Assembly (NCBI GenBank): GCA_032719365.1
Contig: CM064873.1
Location: forward strand, 45,422,332-45,486,331
Source: Prinsepia uniflora
Taxonomy: Eukaryota; Streptophyta; Magnoliopsida; Rosales; Rosaceae
Length of the DNA: 64,000 nucleotides
Direction: 5' to 3'
A program made the position numbers and the translations under genes. Positions 24,130 through 35,713 of this stretch are shown here, piece by piece; the first letter of the stretch is position 1, and each line of letters starts with the position of its first letter. Under the pieces are notes generated by a model. The model worked only from the letters and a program-made list of their open reading frames with translations. It was not told the DNA's origin and did no database searches.

Positions 24130-24726
24130 CTAAAGGCCTCCCTCGAAGGTAGTCTCTTTGGGGTTCCATAAGAATATCTGATAGTGGAGATTGGAAAGGA
24201 TACACATACTCTTGTGAATCCAATCCTTCCCTAGTAACACATTGCAACTAGCCGTGTTATCGATCACAAAGAAAGCTAGCATTAAACTCTTGGAACTGAT
24301 CGTGATTTCCAAGGGAAAAATAGAAATCACATCGTCTTTCATTTGGTTCACTTGGTGGTAGACAACTGTTAAGTGCTCTGGCAATACTACTGCTAGGTTT
24401 ACCTCCTGGTGAAATTCTCCTTGCCCCTCGTCGAGTAATCCTCCACCTCTATAGTCCTTCTCGAACTCTTTGAGCTCTTCTTTGTTCATGCCATGATCGT
24501 CACTTAGTGGGGTATCATGGTTGGAACTTTCTCCCATTATCGAGATGTAAAGATTTTCAGACTGGCCATTTAACAACTCCTTTTCAGCAGAGTTGCCAAA
24601 CGTGATCTTCCTTCTTACTCCTACATGAGTTTTAGACGTAGAGCATGGGAGGAATATGTTTCTTTGAATGCTGATTCCATCCTTCCTCTTTCTCCAGTTT
24701 TCCATAGAAGGACACATCAACTCCAT
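24130..24726 (-). pseudogene. Gypsy protease-region remnant
   Basis: An open minus-strand frame of 198 codons. Its last third, LMLAFFVIDNTASCNVLLGK followed by DWIHKSMCILSN and LHYQ, matches the stretch after the aspartic protease of Tat-type gypsy pol (typical F.V.D....YN.ILGR.W.H.....PS..HQ). The catalytic D-S/T-G itself is not evident. It lies just downstream of gag in element orientation. No RT follows. Confidence 0.72.
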
Positions 24727-24799
24727 GTTTGTTAGGAGCCCTTGGCTAGCAATCCTTTAGCCTCTAGAATTTCCTTAGGAGCCCTTAGTTGACCCTCTT

Positions 24800-26166
24800 T
24801 GGTCACGTTGCATTTTTCAAGCTCTGACCATTGTAGGCCGACTATGTTAACTGATGCCATAGAGAATGGGTTACTGTCCACAGTCATTAGCATCTTTGGT
24901 ATTGAGGTTAGAGCATGCCCCTGGTTGATGAAGCTTTGGATTATATCCTTAAATTGGACACAATATGTGGTGGAGTGGTGTGGTGATACATGTCATTTGT
25001 AGAATTGTTTTCCCTTGGTCTCTTCTGGTCTAGGCATTTCTTGCTTAGGATCAAGCTTGATCACCTTTATTTTGACCAGTTCATCATATATTTCTCTAGC
25101 CTTGGTCAGGTCGAACAGATATGAAGTAAAAATTGGGACTTTTTTGGAAAAGTATCCTCTAGTAAAGTTGACGGGTTTCTAACTCCACACAAGTTTGACT
25201 AATGATTTGATGGTCACAGGTTCCTTTACTCGAAGTCTGGATCTTAGCTGTAGCTACCTCTAGGTCCTACACCTCTCTATTTTCCGAGGATTCCTCCTCA
25301 ATATATGTGTGGTCTGCCTGATGACGAGTATCTTATTTTTGTAGAAAGAGGGTACTTTAAATGCTCTGCCATTGTTTTTCTTCCAGTAGTCTTTCAAAAT
25401 TCGACACAGATACCACTATCTTCTACAAGTATGAGAAAGTGGTGTCATTGAACTTTTTTCTTAGTGAGAACCTTAGTGCTCTTTGCGCAATGGCCACCAT
25501 TTGGCTATTGTTCATGGGGAACCTGCACTTCATCTTTAGTTGTTTAAACATGGTAATGAAACTCTTAGTAGTCTCACACTCTCCTTGTTTGATGACAGTT
25601 AGGTCGCTGATCGTGGTAAAACTCTTCGTGGAACTTGGTCTCTATTTACCCATAAATGTGTATAGAGGCTTCTGGCAGCAAAGTGTACCAAGAAAAAGAA
25701 TCTCTAGCTTGAGAGCTACTAAATAGACATAGCTTGAGATAGGAATTATCCTCAAATCATACACCTTATTTCGGACATCCAAGTTATTATGACATGATGC
25801 TTGACTACACTAGGTTTCCTTTGGTTAGGCTTGAATTCTTCTTTTGACGTCGTGCCATCAGATCTTCTCCAATTATCAGAGTCACCTTTCATGCTAGTCG
25901 GGACACCCCTGACCATTTTAACCTTCGACTATTCCCAAAAGGGTGGTCGTTATTTTGGCCTGGACCTCACGGGTCCTACTCATTTAGAGAATTTTGATAG
26001 GTGAAACATTAGAGAACAAAAGCCCCGTGACCGCAGGTTCTAGAGCAAGAACTTCAAAATCCATGGCATTTTTCCCTTTATCTAGGATTGGTACCTCTGA
26101 AGGTGGGGACGGCGATGCCTTTCTGCTTCGATTTCCCTTGCTTAGAGAGTGCCTGAACCTATTCAT
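24800..26166 (-). pseudogene. Gypsy gag remnant (Tat type)
   Basis: Minus-strand pieces with stops. The clearest, around 25370-25625, reads SDLTVIKQGECETTKSFITM, then FKQLKMKCRFPMNN and MVAIAQRALRFSLRKKF, typical of the plant gypsy retrotransposon gag core. Downstream, RPEETKGKQFYK and YCVQFKDIIQSFINQG (about 24900-25060) match the usual C-K-H-CxxLK-type motif near the gag end. A Met-rich start lies near 26166. At least two in-frame stops and frame changes make it non-functional. Confidence 0.8.
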
Positions 26167-26419
26167 TTAGAGCGTTCATCTAATCACAGATGGAGTCAGG
26201 GCATCCTTGTTGAACTTCATCAATTCTTCCTTAGCTAATTCATGACCGGTGATATCCTCAAGACTTCCATCACGAGGAGTTTCCATATTGGCTTCCATGG
26301 TGGTGGTCTAGGAATTTCTTGTTGCGGCATAGACCTCAAAAATCTCCCTTTAGCATCAGGCCTTCACTCCGTATATCGGAATTTGGACATGCACTACAAA
26401 AGAGTTTCAAATGGGCATG

Positions 26420-26442
26420 CCAAATCATGTTTGTGCCAAAAA
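26420..26442 (-). other. Primer-binding-site region of Tat element 1
   Basis: The minus strand just inside the 5' LTR reads ATATTTTTGGCACAAACATG, resembling the TTTGGCGCC(C)ACCGTGGG junction of Tat/Ogre-type elements with decay. Confidence 0.55.
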
Positions 26443-26484
26443 TATTGTCGTAGTAGAATATGGAGTCACTGTTCGGTGGCTCAC

Positions 26485-29432
26485 TGACAGGACCCATCCC
26501 AATCCCCCCGGGATTAGTGCGGAATGACCCTGCTCCCGTCTGACACGAAGTGTCAGACAAGGGATATTTCCGACCTTTGCCCTCCCGGGCTATCAGAGTA
26601 CGCCAGGATCCGGAGGAGGCATGTGATATCTCGATCTCTGCTACAGTCCACATCCGCTGTCAACCTGAAGGGTATTAAAAACAGAAAGACTGTGAGTGGA
26701 CAAAAATAAAGATTTATAAAAACATTTCCATAAGAAGACCTTTATACCCTCCACTAAAAAGCATGCATGCATAGTAAAACCATTTATCCAATTATATATG
26801 TTAAAACATCCATAAATAGGGTCTCAGCCCCAAATTCTGTAAATACAAGTCACACGGGCTCCTGCCCAAAACCAATTTACAGAAAACCAGAACATAGTAA
26901 ACATGTGTGGGATCTCAGCCCAAATCCATTTATCATCATAAAACACAGTTTTCCCAACCAATTGAAACCATGTTTATCCAATATATTCATATCCAGAACC
27001 TGTCACGGTAAAATAAAGCTACACGTGTGCTAACCGGGGTCTCAAACCCAAGTCTCTCCAGGGTCCACCCAGGTCAATGTCCGTAGATCAATGACCCTCC
27101 CTGAAGGTAACGAACCATGCCCATCCTGAGAGTAAGGAACCCAACTGGGGGGCGACTCCACTCAGTCAGTGCTCCGTGACTACTCCGGGGTCCACCCAGG
27201 CCCACAACCCTCCCCGGAGGAGACAATCATATATATAGGATGGAATATGAAAAACCTTTTGAAACCATTCTTGAAACCTTTCAAGGATTCATGCCCGGCC
27301 CCCATAAGCCGTCATGAACCATAAAATCCTTTCATGGGTTCATGCCGGTTCCCATAAACCGTCATGACCCGTAAATCCATTTCAGGGGTTCATGCCGGTT
27401 CCCATAAACCGTCATGACCCGTAAAAACCATTTGTAACACATAGCTGGGCACTAGGCCCGAATTCACATAGAAACTGGACCCCCGGTCCGAATCGTAAAC
27501 CAATTGGGCCTCTGGCCCGATTCCGTAAATCAAATGGACCTCAAGTCCGAGAATTACCTTTTCAAATCCAAAATTATTTCATTAAATTATTTCCAAGACC
27601 ATAAGAATGGAAAATCGGAGTAAAACCGAAAAACCTCGATTTACGTGCAAGCACGTAAATCGCCTCGAAATACGTGAAACCATATAATTCACAAATATCC
27701 AAATCAACATTATCAAATCAAATGCATTATCCTTTTGGAAATCCAAAACCATTTCATTTAGACCAATAAAGACCTACAGCCCCGTATAGGCACCGTATAG
27801 GGCCGAAACCTCGAAATACGTGCCTATACGTAACCACACATCCAAATGCACTCATGGCAACACAAACAAGTATTTAAAACATATAATAAACATTTATGCA
27901 TGCACCAATTTAGAAAACAAGGTCCACTCACAGACCGTCCGAAGCCGCGTCTCGATACGCGTGCCATACGGCTCCCCGAGCCGATCACCGTCACCGGGAC
28001 TTCCAAACCTGTCCAAATTAATTTAGAGGGTTACTAACTACTTATATAACCCCTCACTAAAGCCCCGTAATTTTCCCGTATTTTTAACTATTTTTACTCC
28101 CGAACCTAAACCTTCCGATGCCCCGAAACATATCGAGACGATGTCCGATCGACTCGAAACCAGTCCCAAAATGTTCGTTACATCGAATAGATGATTTCGT
28201 ATGTTGAACACATCCCCAAAAACCCTAGCACGCGCCCACACGCGCCGCCTGAAGTGGCTGCGCGTGGGAGCCACGCGCCTGTGAACAGTGCTCCTTCAAC
28301 CTCTCGACGGCCGGTTCAGACCGGCCGGTCCGGTTCGTTTCTGCAAATGGACCGGCGTAACCGGTCCAGGGTCCTACAATCCTCATTTTTCATCCGTTTT
28401 CTTCCATTTTAATTCCTAAATTCCTATTTTTGTGTTTCCTATCCCTCCCAATTAACAAAACCAATCACAACCCACAAAATCACACGGTCCAAGTTTGAAC
28501 CTCACGGTTCAAACTTCTCCTTTTCTCCCCACGGCTTCCCAGCCGTCCCTAACCACCAAAACCTCACTAATCACCCCCTAGAAACCTAAATAATCCATCC
28601 TAATCATCCAAATCGACCCATAACCATTAATATTGAAAATGGACAAAATCGGGTAAAACCGATTACCTCGATCTCCTCCTCCTCCGCCGTCCACGGCGGT
28701 GCGTCCTGGGCCGGCCACCAGCGTCCACCGGTCCATCCTCACTCTCTGGTCTCTCCTGTATGATCATTGGAAAGGGTTGAATGGGTTTGGGTGAGAAATG
28801 GGATCGGGTTCGGTTGGAGGAAAAATGGAAAATGGATGCACGGTGAATGGGTTTGGTGCATGAGTGGGTGAGGTTGGCCAGTGGATGGGTGACACTTGTC
28901 ACTCATCCATTGGGCCTCCAGTAAATATCTGGGCCCACTAGAGACAAACTGCACTTTTTGTCTCGTAAAACGTGCCATCGTGAATAGTAACCGGGAACTT
29001 CCGTGAACCGTAACTTCGCCGTCGAACGTCCGAATTCGACGTGCCGCCTGTCTACGGATTCGCATCGTCCTTATCTACGTAACGGTCTTCGGCCCTCGGC
29101 CATCGGACCTCCTGGTCAAAAAGTCAACTTTTGACCCCTTTTATCCAAAATTACCAAAATGCCCCTAAACTTCCGAACGTCATAACTTCCTCCTCGAACG
29201 TCGGAATTGAACGTGCCACCTGTCTATGAACTCGTGACGTCACGAACTACGTCACGCTCATCAGTCAAAGTCCATTTGACTGCCCGATTAAAAAGTCAAC
29301 GTTTTGCCACCACCAGGGGCAAAACGGTCATTTCGCATCGTTCGTCCGATCTCGCTCTACTAATCACGGATTAGCCTCACTAATTGTGATTAGTCACTAA
29401 TCTAATCATGGAATTTGGGATGGGTCGTTACA
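26485..29432 (-). repeat. Solo LTR, family A, inside Tat element 1 LTR
   Basis: TGACAGGACCC at 26485 to GGGTCGTTACA at 29432, 2,948 bp, with a perfect 5-bp target duplication CTCAC (26480-26484 and 29433-29437). Terminal hairpin 26538-26558, 26-bp palindrome 28883-28908, internal arrays around 27285-27560. It is close in sequence to E1's LTR, so it is a comparatively young insertion. Confidence 0.95.
27285..27560. repeat. Tandem arrays inside solo LTR
   Basis: About three units of the CATGCCGGTTCCCATAAACC type (27300-27425), then about four CTGGGC/CCCGA-type units of ~35 bp. Same location as the array of E1 but shorter. Confidence 0.78.
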
Positions 29433-30808
29433 CTCACTTCCAAAGAAGCAGATATACAAGTGTTTGGGTGAAGAGGATCTCTTCAAAGTAGCATGATGCA
29501 TAGGGATGCGGTATAATTGACTAAGCGAATGGGGCGAAGGCTGAAAGCCTTGAGCCATGGCGACGTAGTCCTGCCCTAGATGGGCTAGTCCAACTAACGT
29601 GGTCATTTAGTTGCCTTCAAGTTTAGGTGCCCCACTAGTAAAAGCTGCTACTAGACAAGGTTAGAAGTTGGTTCTAAATTGCGGCACATGAACCATCGTT
29701 CGAATCAAGTGAAAGTGGAGCAAACAGGTATCTTGTTTGTGCTATTCTTTATTATGCCTCTTGTAAGGACTTTAAATATTTTCTTTTGTGCCTAGTCCAA
29801 ATTTAATGTCGGCATGTTCCTGTTAGCAATGTGTAAGGGTAGTTAGACAGAATTAAACTCTTCTAATTAGATTGCTCAAATGCTGAGCCAAAAAATGAAA
29901 ATGGTTCTAGGGCTTATATAACCATAGAATGCATTGGTTGGTATACTCCAGTTATCGAAGTCTGACTTGAAGAAACCGATAGTAGAGAGGGAGAAGGGAG
30001 AGGCAAACACTTAGAACATAAATTAAGTATTAGCATTGTGAATTGAATTACAAGTGCGTGAAGTAAACTATCTCTAGACTAAACCATATGCTGGCGTTTA
30101 TGGTCGAGAGGCCATCAATTAGATGAACATCCATTGGAAATCATACCAAAGGTGTTGGCAGAGTAGTAAAAAGATATGATGATGTCAGGGAATGAGGTTG
30201 TGAGGGTCTCAAAGACTGGTTGGATGCAGTTGAAATGAGGAAAGTGGCCTTCAAAACAAGCTGCCCAAGCAAGTTAGAATAAAGTGTGGTGGTTGGGAAG
30301 TGTCCAGAAACAAACTTGGGATGCAAGTTAGATTGGGAGGAAAGCTTAGTGTTCTTAGTAAGAACTGAGAAAGGTTGAGAGGAGAACTGAATTTTGATCC
30401 TGGATCAAAGAGACTGGTTTTTCCAAGAAGACGAGCTTTTGGGTAACAAAGAAAATTTTGAGAGTTTGCAGTTGTAATTGATTGAGTTTGATTACTTGTT
30501 TGTTTATTTGTTTTGACTGGGTGTCCTTTGAGGAGAAAGTTTTTCTCCTTTTATAGGCAGCATGAGAGTGCGGATGATCAACACGTGCATTCCCATGTGC
30601 ATCTCCATTGGGATGACTTAGTCGCACATCCCCCTTACACCTTCTGACAGTTTCAGCGCCATGTCAGTGTAATTGCGTGATTTATGCTCGCGCTTCCCCA
30701 TGATCCAGTTGTGAAGACGAGTTGGGCTTGGGCCAAATGTTGGATTGAGTTTTTAATTTCTTAAAAAACCCTCCCCAAGCTCATAGTGGTTTATTTAGGA
30801 TATAAACA

Positions 30809-31239
30809 GTAGTATTATAGCTGTCATTGTAGGATTTCCTCATCGAATTCACAAAGTTTTCTTCTGAAATGAGGGGAGCAAAACATAGTGAATGGACATT
30901 AATAGCTTTTAGTGAAAAATAGTTTATAAAACATAAAATATCCCATCAGTAAGTAAAACATTAGTAAAATACCACATAATATAGTATTGCATATGCAAAC
31001 GAGGTATAATGATAAATAATAATATCATAATACTAGATAAACTCGTATAACACAATACAAGCATGCAAACACATTCAAGCACATATAAAAAATTTAAAAC
31101 TACACGATCTAACATTTGTAGGTAAATTTTCAATATAGAAGATGACACATCCGTGCACCTCAATTACTAGGGCCACCTCAATGTCTTCGTCTCTCATTAC
31201 TGATAACATGTGAAGTCATACTCATTTGTGTGGACTATA
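30809..31239. other. Unassigned AT-rich DNA
   Basis: No gene or repeat recognised. Confidence 0.4.
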
Positions 31240-31974
31240 TGTTGGAAAGTATTGTTTAAATAGGAATTGCTTTTTTATTAGATTTGGTTTATTTGGTCAA
31301 GATAGGTAATTATGATTTAGGATTCCAATTTTGTATTGGATTGGAAATTAAGCTTTATTATCCTTGTCGACTTAGGTTTAGTATGGGGTTTTGCTTACAC
31401 TTGTAATTTGTAACTATTAAGAACGTTTTGTAATTGGCATATAGCAGTTTATTGATTGGTTCTTAAAATTTCTTGCACCTGAGCTTAGTTTCTGTGTGAA
31501 CCCATGAGTCATTAATTTGCATAATGAGATATCTGCTACATTTATGTGTTTGTTTGAAATAGTAGAAGCATGGCAACGGTATTTGCATCAACATAGGCAA
31601 CATCATTCTAGGAAAACTCAAAATGCAACAACATGAGTTTGACAAGGGGTGTTGGAAAGTATTGTTTAATTAAGAATTATTTTTCATATTAGATTTGGTT
31701 TATTTGGTCAAGTTAAATAATTTATGATTTAGCATTCCAATCTTGTATTGGACTGTAAATTAAGTTCTTTAACCCTTGTTGACTTAGGTTTAGTGCCTAT
31801 ATATATAAGACTTAGTTTAGACATGTAATTTGTAACAATTCAAGAGCCCTTTGTAATTGGCATGTAGTAGTATTGGTTCTCAAAATATCTTGCACTCCCT
31901 ATGGGTGTGTAGAATTTAGTTTCTCCATGCATCTACGTGCCAGTAATTCGCATATTGAGATTTTCGCTTTGTCA
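31240..31974 (+). mobile_element. TRIM-like miniature LTR element
   Basis: Two direct repeats of about 300-325 bp (31240-31540 and 31650-31974) both start TGTTGGAAAGTATTGTTTAA. The ~110-bp interior starts with a degraded PBS-like AATAGTAGAAGCATGG and ends with purine-rich GACAAGGGG directly before the second repeat. Such short LTRs and a tiny non-coding interior define TRIMs. The copies differ noticeably, so it is old; a target duplication was not clear. Confidence 0.68.
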
Positions 31975-32319
31975 TAGTATGGAAATGGGTTTGTTTGTGT
32001 TTTGTTGCAGAGTATTAATTTGACACCATACCCTCATGACAACCAATACTAGTCACATGTGAAAGAAATCATAATATGTATCCCAATGGCTCTAAAGTCA
32101 CACTAGCCATGCACACGCGATAGGACTCGGTATTTTCACTTGTATCATGATCACATGAAGGACTAGGTGCAAGAAGCATCACCACATGTCCCCATAGAAA
32201 TTATGGGACAAGACTCGCACAATTTAACTAGCATAGAGCGAGCATAGGAGAACGATAGCTTGGAGAACTGGCATGTGGCCTACAGACAAGTACAATACCA
32301 TAAACTGCCAAATGGCAAT

Positions 32320-32540
32320 TGATCCTCAAATCGTGTGCTAGGCCGACAAATCCCTTGGCAGTAGCACCTCAATCATAAATCACGTGGTAGGCTAAAAAAT
32401 ACCTCAGTAGTAGCACCTCAAGCATATACTAATATGCTAATTCGACATGTCTCTCAGACTGCAGCATCACAATCTTATACTAACCTACTAAGCCGACATA
32501 TCCCTCCGATGTAGCATCTCAAATATCTATCATATATTTA
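32320..32540. repeat. Degenerate ~65-bp tandem repeats
   Basis: Four loosely conserved units containing CTAxxCCGACATATCCCTC and GTAGCACCTCAA-like motifs. Confidence 0.6.
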
Positions 32541-33209
32541 TTCACTGTTGTATACTGGAATCGTATCATTCTTCATTTCGGATTGATATCTCTCCATGAC
32601 TCGCAATTCAAAATTGTATTGTGACTCTCGAATATGATGACTACGCACAGACTAACATTCTCAACTAGGCAATCAAACAAATGTCGAGACCTGACACTAG
32701 CCCATGGCATTGCCTATAAGTTCCTATCAACACAAGCCAAGCACAATACATTACAACCATAAAGCTATCCTTACACATCACATACACAATCATTCATACA
32801 TAAACAAACAATTATGAGTCTAGGGAAGAAGGTTCACTCGCTGTGAATCAGGGTAGCCACCTGATAGATTCACTGCTGTATGCACTTCCAGTTGCTCATT
32901 TCCGAAAGTCCCCGAAGCTACGTCTCGGTTTTTGAGGTATAGTCTCCTTTTACCGTAATGCCTATCAAAAGTGGCAATTATAATCAATAAGTAATAAACC
33001 AAACCCTTTCACCCAAAATCCTGACCTCGTGGGTGTCCACATGTCAAACGGACACCAAAACGACCTCAAAACGAACCTGAAACCTGCAAAAACACATCTG
33101 GGATGTCCCAAAACTATAGACACGCCCCGCCGTGAGCCGGGAACCTTTGACTTGCATATTTATCGGGAAACTATAAATAATAATACGGTCAAGATAGTTG
33201 TAGTTCGGG

Positions 33210-33330
33210 TTTTAACCCAATTCTATCCGTTTGGGCTTGTAACCCAATTCATTTAGTTTGGGCTTGTGACCCAATTCATTCAGTTTGGGCTTGTGACCTA
33301 ATTCATTCAGTTCGGGCTTGAAACATTTTG
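33210..33330. repeat. About 29-bp tandem repeats
   Basis: Four to five units of GGGCTTGTGACCCAATTCAT plus TCAGTTT. Confidence 0.8.
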
Positions 33331-33440
33331 GACTGATTGGGAGACTAAAAATTTCACCCTCGATTCATTTAGTCAACCTAATATGAACTCAATATCAACT
33401 CAAATAAGCACAGATCCTAAGCAATTGATATCAAAGTCAC

Positions 33441-34405
33441 AAAAAAAAAAAAAAAATCATCGAAGGCATTACTTACTTCGTGAAATTCAATCAAAATTCA
33501 AATATAACCCTTCATCATAACATTTTCCACCCTAATTCTGAAAAAAAAAAAAAAAAGAAGGAAATGTCCCTAATCCATCAACTAATTTAACAAAATATTA
33601 GTTGACAGATTTTTTTCGTGGTGTGATGTTGATTGACAGCATTACCAACCAACAGAGTTTGATCATTTATCCCGGAAAATCTCCTCGAATCTTAAGAACC
33701 AAGTTACATTCGTAGTTATACCGTTTGGCCTCCATACTAGTCATTGCAGGCTAAGCAAATGACCTGTGCCAACAGCCACAGGCCGCGTAAAACATGATGG
33801 CATATACCACTCATATGCTGCTGCCATTACAGCAGAGCCGCTACTCGTTTGTGCTCAAATCAAGCTGCTTTTGGAATTGTAATATATATAAAGGCAGACT
33901 ATGCGTGAGAGATCAAGAATACGATATACACCATCCTTCATGCCTATAACCAACCTTGGTGGAAAAAATCCTGCAAAGGTGTTATCTAGGCTAGTTTCAT
34001 TCTTTTGCTTTTCCTTTAATCTCTTTAAAACAAAGAAAATATTCTTCCAAGTAAAGAAAATTAGTGAAGGAAAAGAAATAGCATTGCGTAGCACAGCAGG
34101 AAAAAAAAAAAATGAGCATCCATAGCAGGAAGCCGTCAGTTCTCACTAACCCATGGGATTTATGGCCATTTCAGACCCTTCTGAACCACTTGAATGTCAT
34201 CAACCCTACATAAAAAATATGTAACCAAAATATTATTATGAGCCACAGATTTTTTTTCTCTAATGCCTTAAGAGTCCTTTTGGAGTAATTTAACTAAAAT
34301 ATAACCTTGTTGACAAATCCTTACTAAGAAAAACGGAGCCTACGAGAATTGGTTTACACATTATACATGTATTAAAAAAATTTGAACTCACCAAAATGCA
34401 CTACA
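33441..34405. other. 3' flank of the SPRING-like gene
   Basis: AT-rich, with two A16-A17 runs (about 33442-33457 and 33541-33556). On the minus strand it lies downstream of the stop codon at 34406, so part is probably 3' UTR. AATAAT-type sequences near 34230-34240 could serve as a polyadenylation signal. No other gene recognised. Confidence 0.4.
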
Positions 34406-35682
34406 CTATGCACAAGGGCAAAGCCTCCTAGTATGTTGATGCGAACCATAGCAAGAAAGCATGGATTGTGTCTGGGTAAACAAGCACGCTCCTGGATTCT
34501 GTAAGTCATACATGAAGTGTCATATACTTCCCCAACTAAAGAAACATGTCATCAATTTATTTTCAGGCTTCTTCAAGAATAAACATCTAAAAAAAACGTT
34601 TGACGTTTCTCGTTCCAATTCTCACTGTAGCTAAACATCAGAAAATGGTTCCATTCTTAGAGGAAAATAGGAAATCGAAAAAATTATACCATCCAAGCAT
34701 CTAATGTTCAGATCATGGTTTCAAAAACTAAAAACTATATCTTGCAGCATAGGTGAAAAAAAAGCATAGAAAAACTGCCGTATACAAGCCACGGGAGGCC
34801 CAAACACCAGCACTGAATAAAATATGCTAAAAATGTGTTTGTAAATATTGCAATGTATAGACTTCTAAACTAAATGAAAATATTAGCCAGAAAAAAAAAA
34901 TAAAAACTATACTCTAATGTAATAATCCAGTGACTGCAATTTTTTTCAGACAAATGCACCAAGTTGTATCAGAGTGATTGCAGAAAATAAAAAACAAAGC
35001 TTTTAATGTAAAACACAATATGGAAAACTTTAATGCCATAAAGGAAGAATACCAAATCTTCAGGAGCATCATCTACAACTTCAGCAGGTTGATCTGGTCC
35101 AATACTTGCCAAGCAAGTTCCCTTGCAACTCATATATTTCTGCATACTGTACAAAGGGGAATCGTGAGAAATTAAATCATGATACAACAATATGCAAAAA
35201 AAAAGTATAAAAGAAAATAAATTGTTTAATCTTATTAACAAGAAAATGATAGGAAGCAAGAAATTTGCCAAAAAGATGCAGCAAAGCACAATAAGTTTGA
35301 ACAAGCAGACCGTCAGTCCAACCAAAACTACAGACAAAGCACCTGGAGCAAACCATCAATGTAAAACTCCCAAACAATCAAGAAGCATACTTATTGAAAA
35401 TAATAAAGAGAATCTACAGGAAGTGTTTAGACAAAAATACCCACGGAGACCCATGGAGAGGCTGTAACTCTAATTTTATCCCAAATAAACAATATAAGTG
35501 CAAGTTCACTTAACTTGAGTGAGAGAAACCCTTACATGTCGCACTGATTAAGTACCAAAAGCTTATTTGGAACACATGATTGTCCCTTTGATTTGCAAAC
35601 TGAATCGCATGATTTACCTTGCCTGTCACACAAACCACAAGGAATTCTTGTGAGATCAGCTACAGTTTGAGACATTTAAAAA

Positions 35683-35713
<31 letters not shown>

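Larger units (their letters stand above)
18455..30808 (-). mobile_element. Tat-lineage gypsy element 1 with antisense ORF
   Basis: The left LTR (18455-19871) and right LTR (26443-30808, interrupted) share a colinear ~1.4-kb sequence. On the minus strand the order is 5' LTR, PBS-like TTTTTGGCACAAAC, gag (about 26166-24800), protease-region remnant (24726-24130), an ORF in the opposite direction (20508-23440) and 3' LTR. That layout, with an extra antisense ORF between pol and the 3' LTR, is known from Tat-lineage gypsy elements. RT, RNase H and integrase are not detectable, so this copy is a gag-protease plus aORF derivative. Without the nested solo LTR it is about 9.4 kb. No clear target duplication was found. 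Confidence 0.83.
26443..30808 (-). repeat. 5' LTR of Tat element 1, split by a solo LTR
   Basis: Homologous to 18455-19871 in two blocks, 26443-26484 and 29433-30808, with the solo LTR between. TATAAAAGG on the minus strand lies at 30547-30555. Excised length is about 1,413 bp, close to the 1,417 bp of its partner. Confidence 0.85.
31975..33440. other. Possible degraded LTR fragment with short arrays
   Basis: The layout (repeat array near 32320-32540, GGTTCACTCGCTGTGAATC near 32830, second array near 33210-33330) resembles the interior of the gypsy LTRs elsewhere in the window, but termini and coding sequence are missing. I cannot assign it firmly. Confidence 0.35.
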
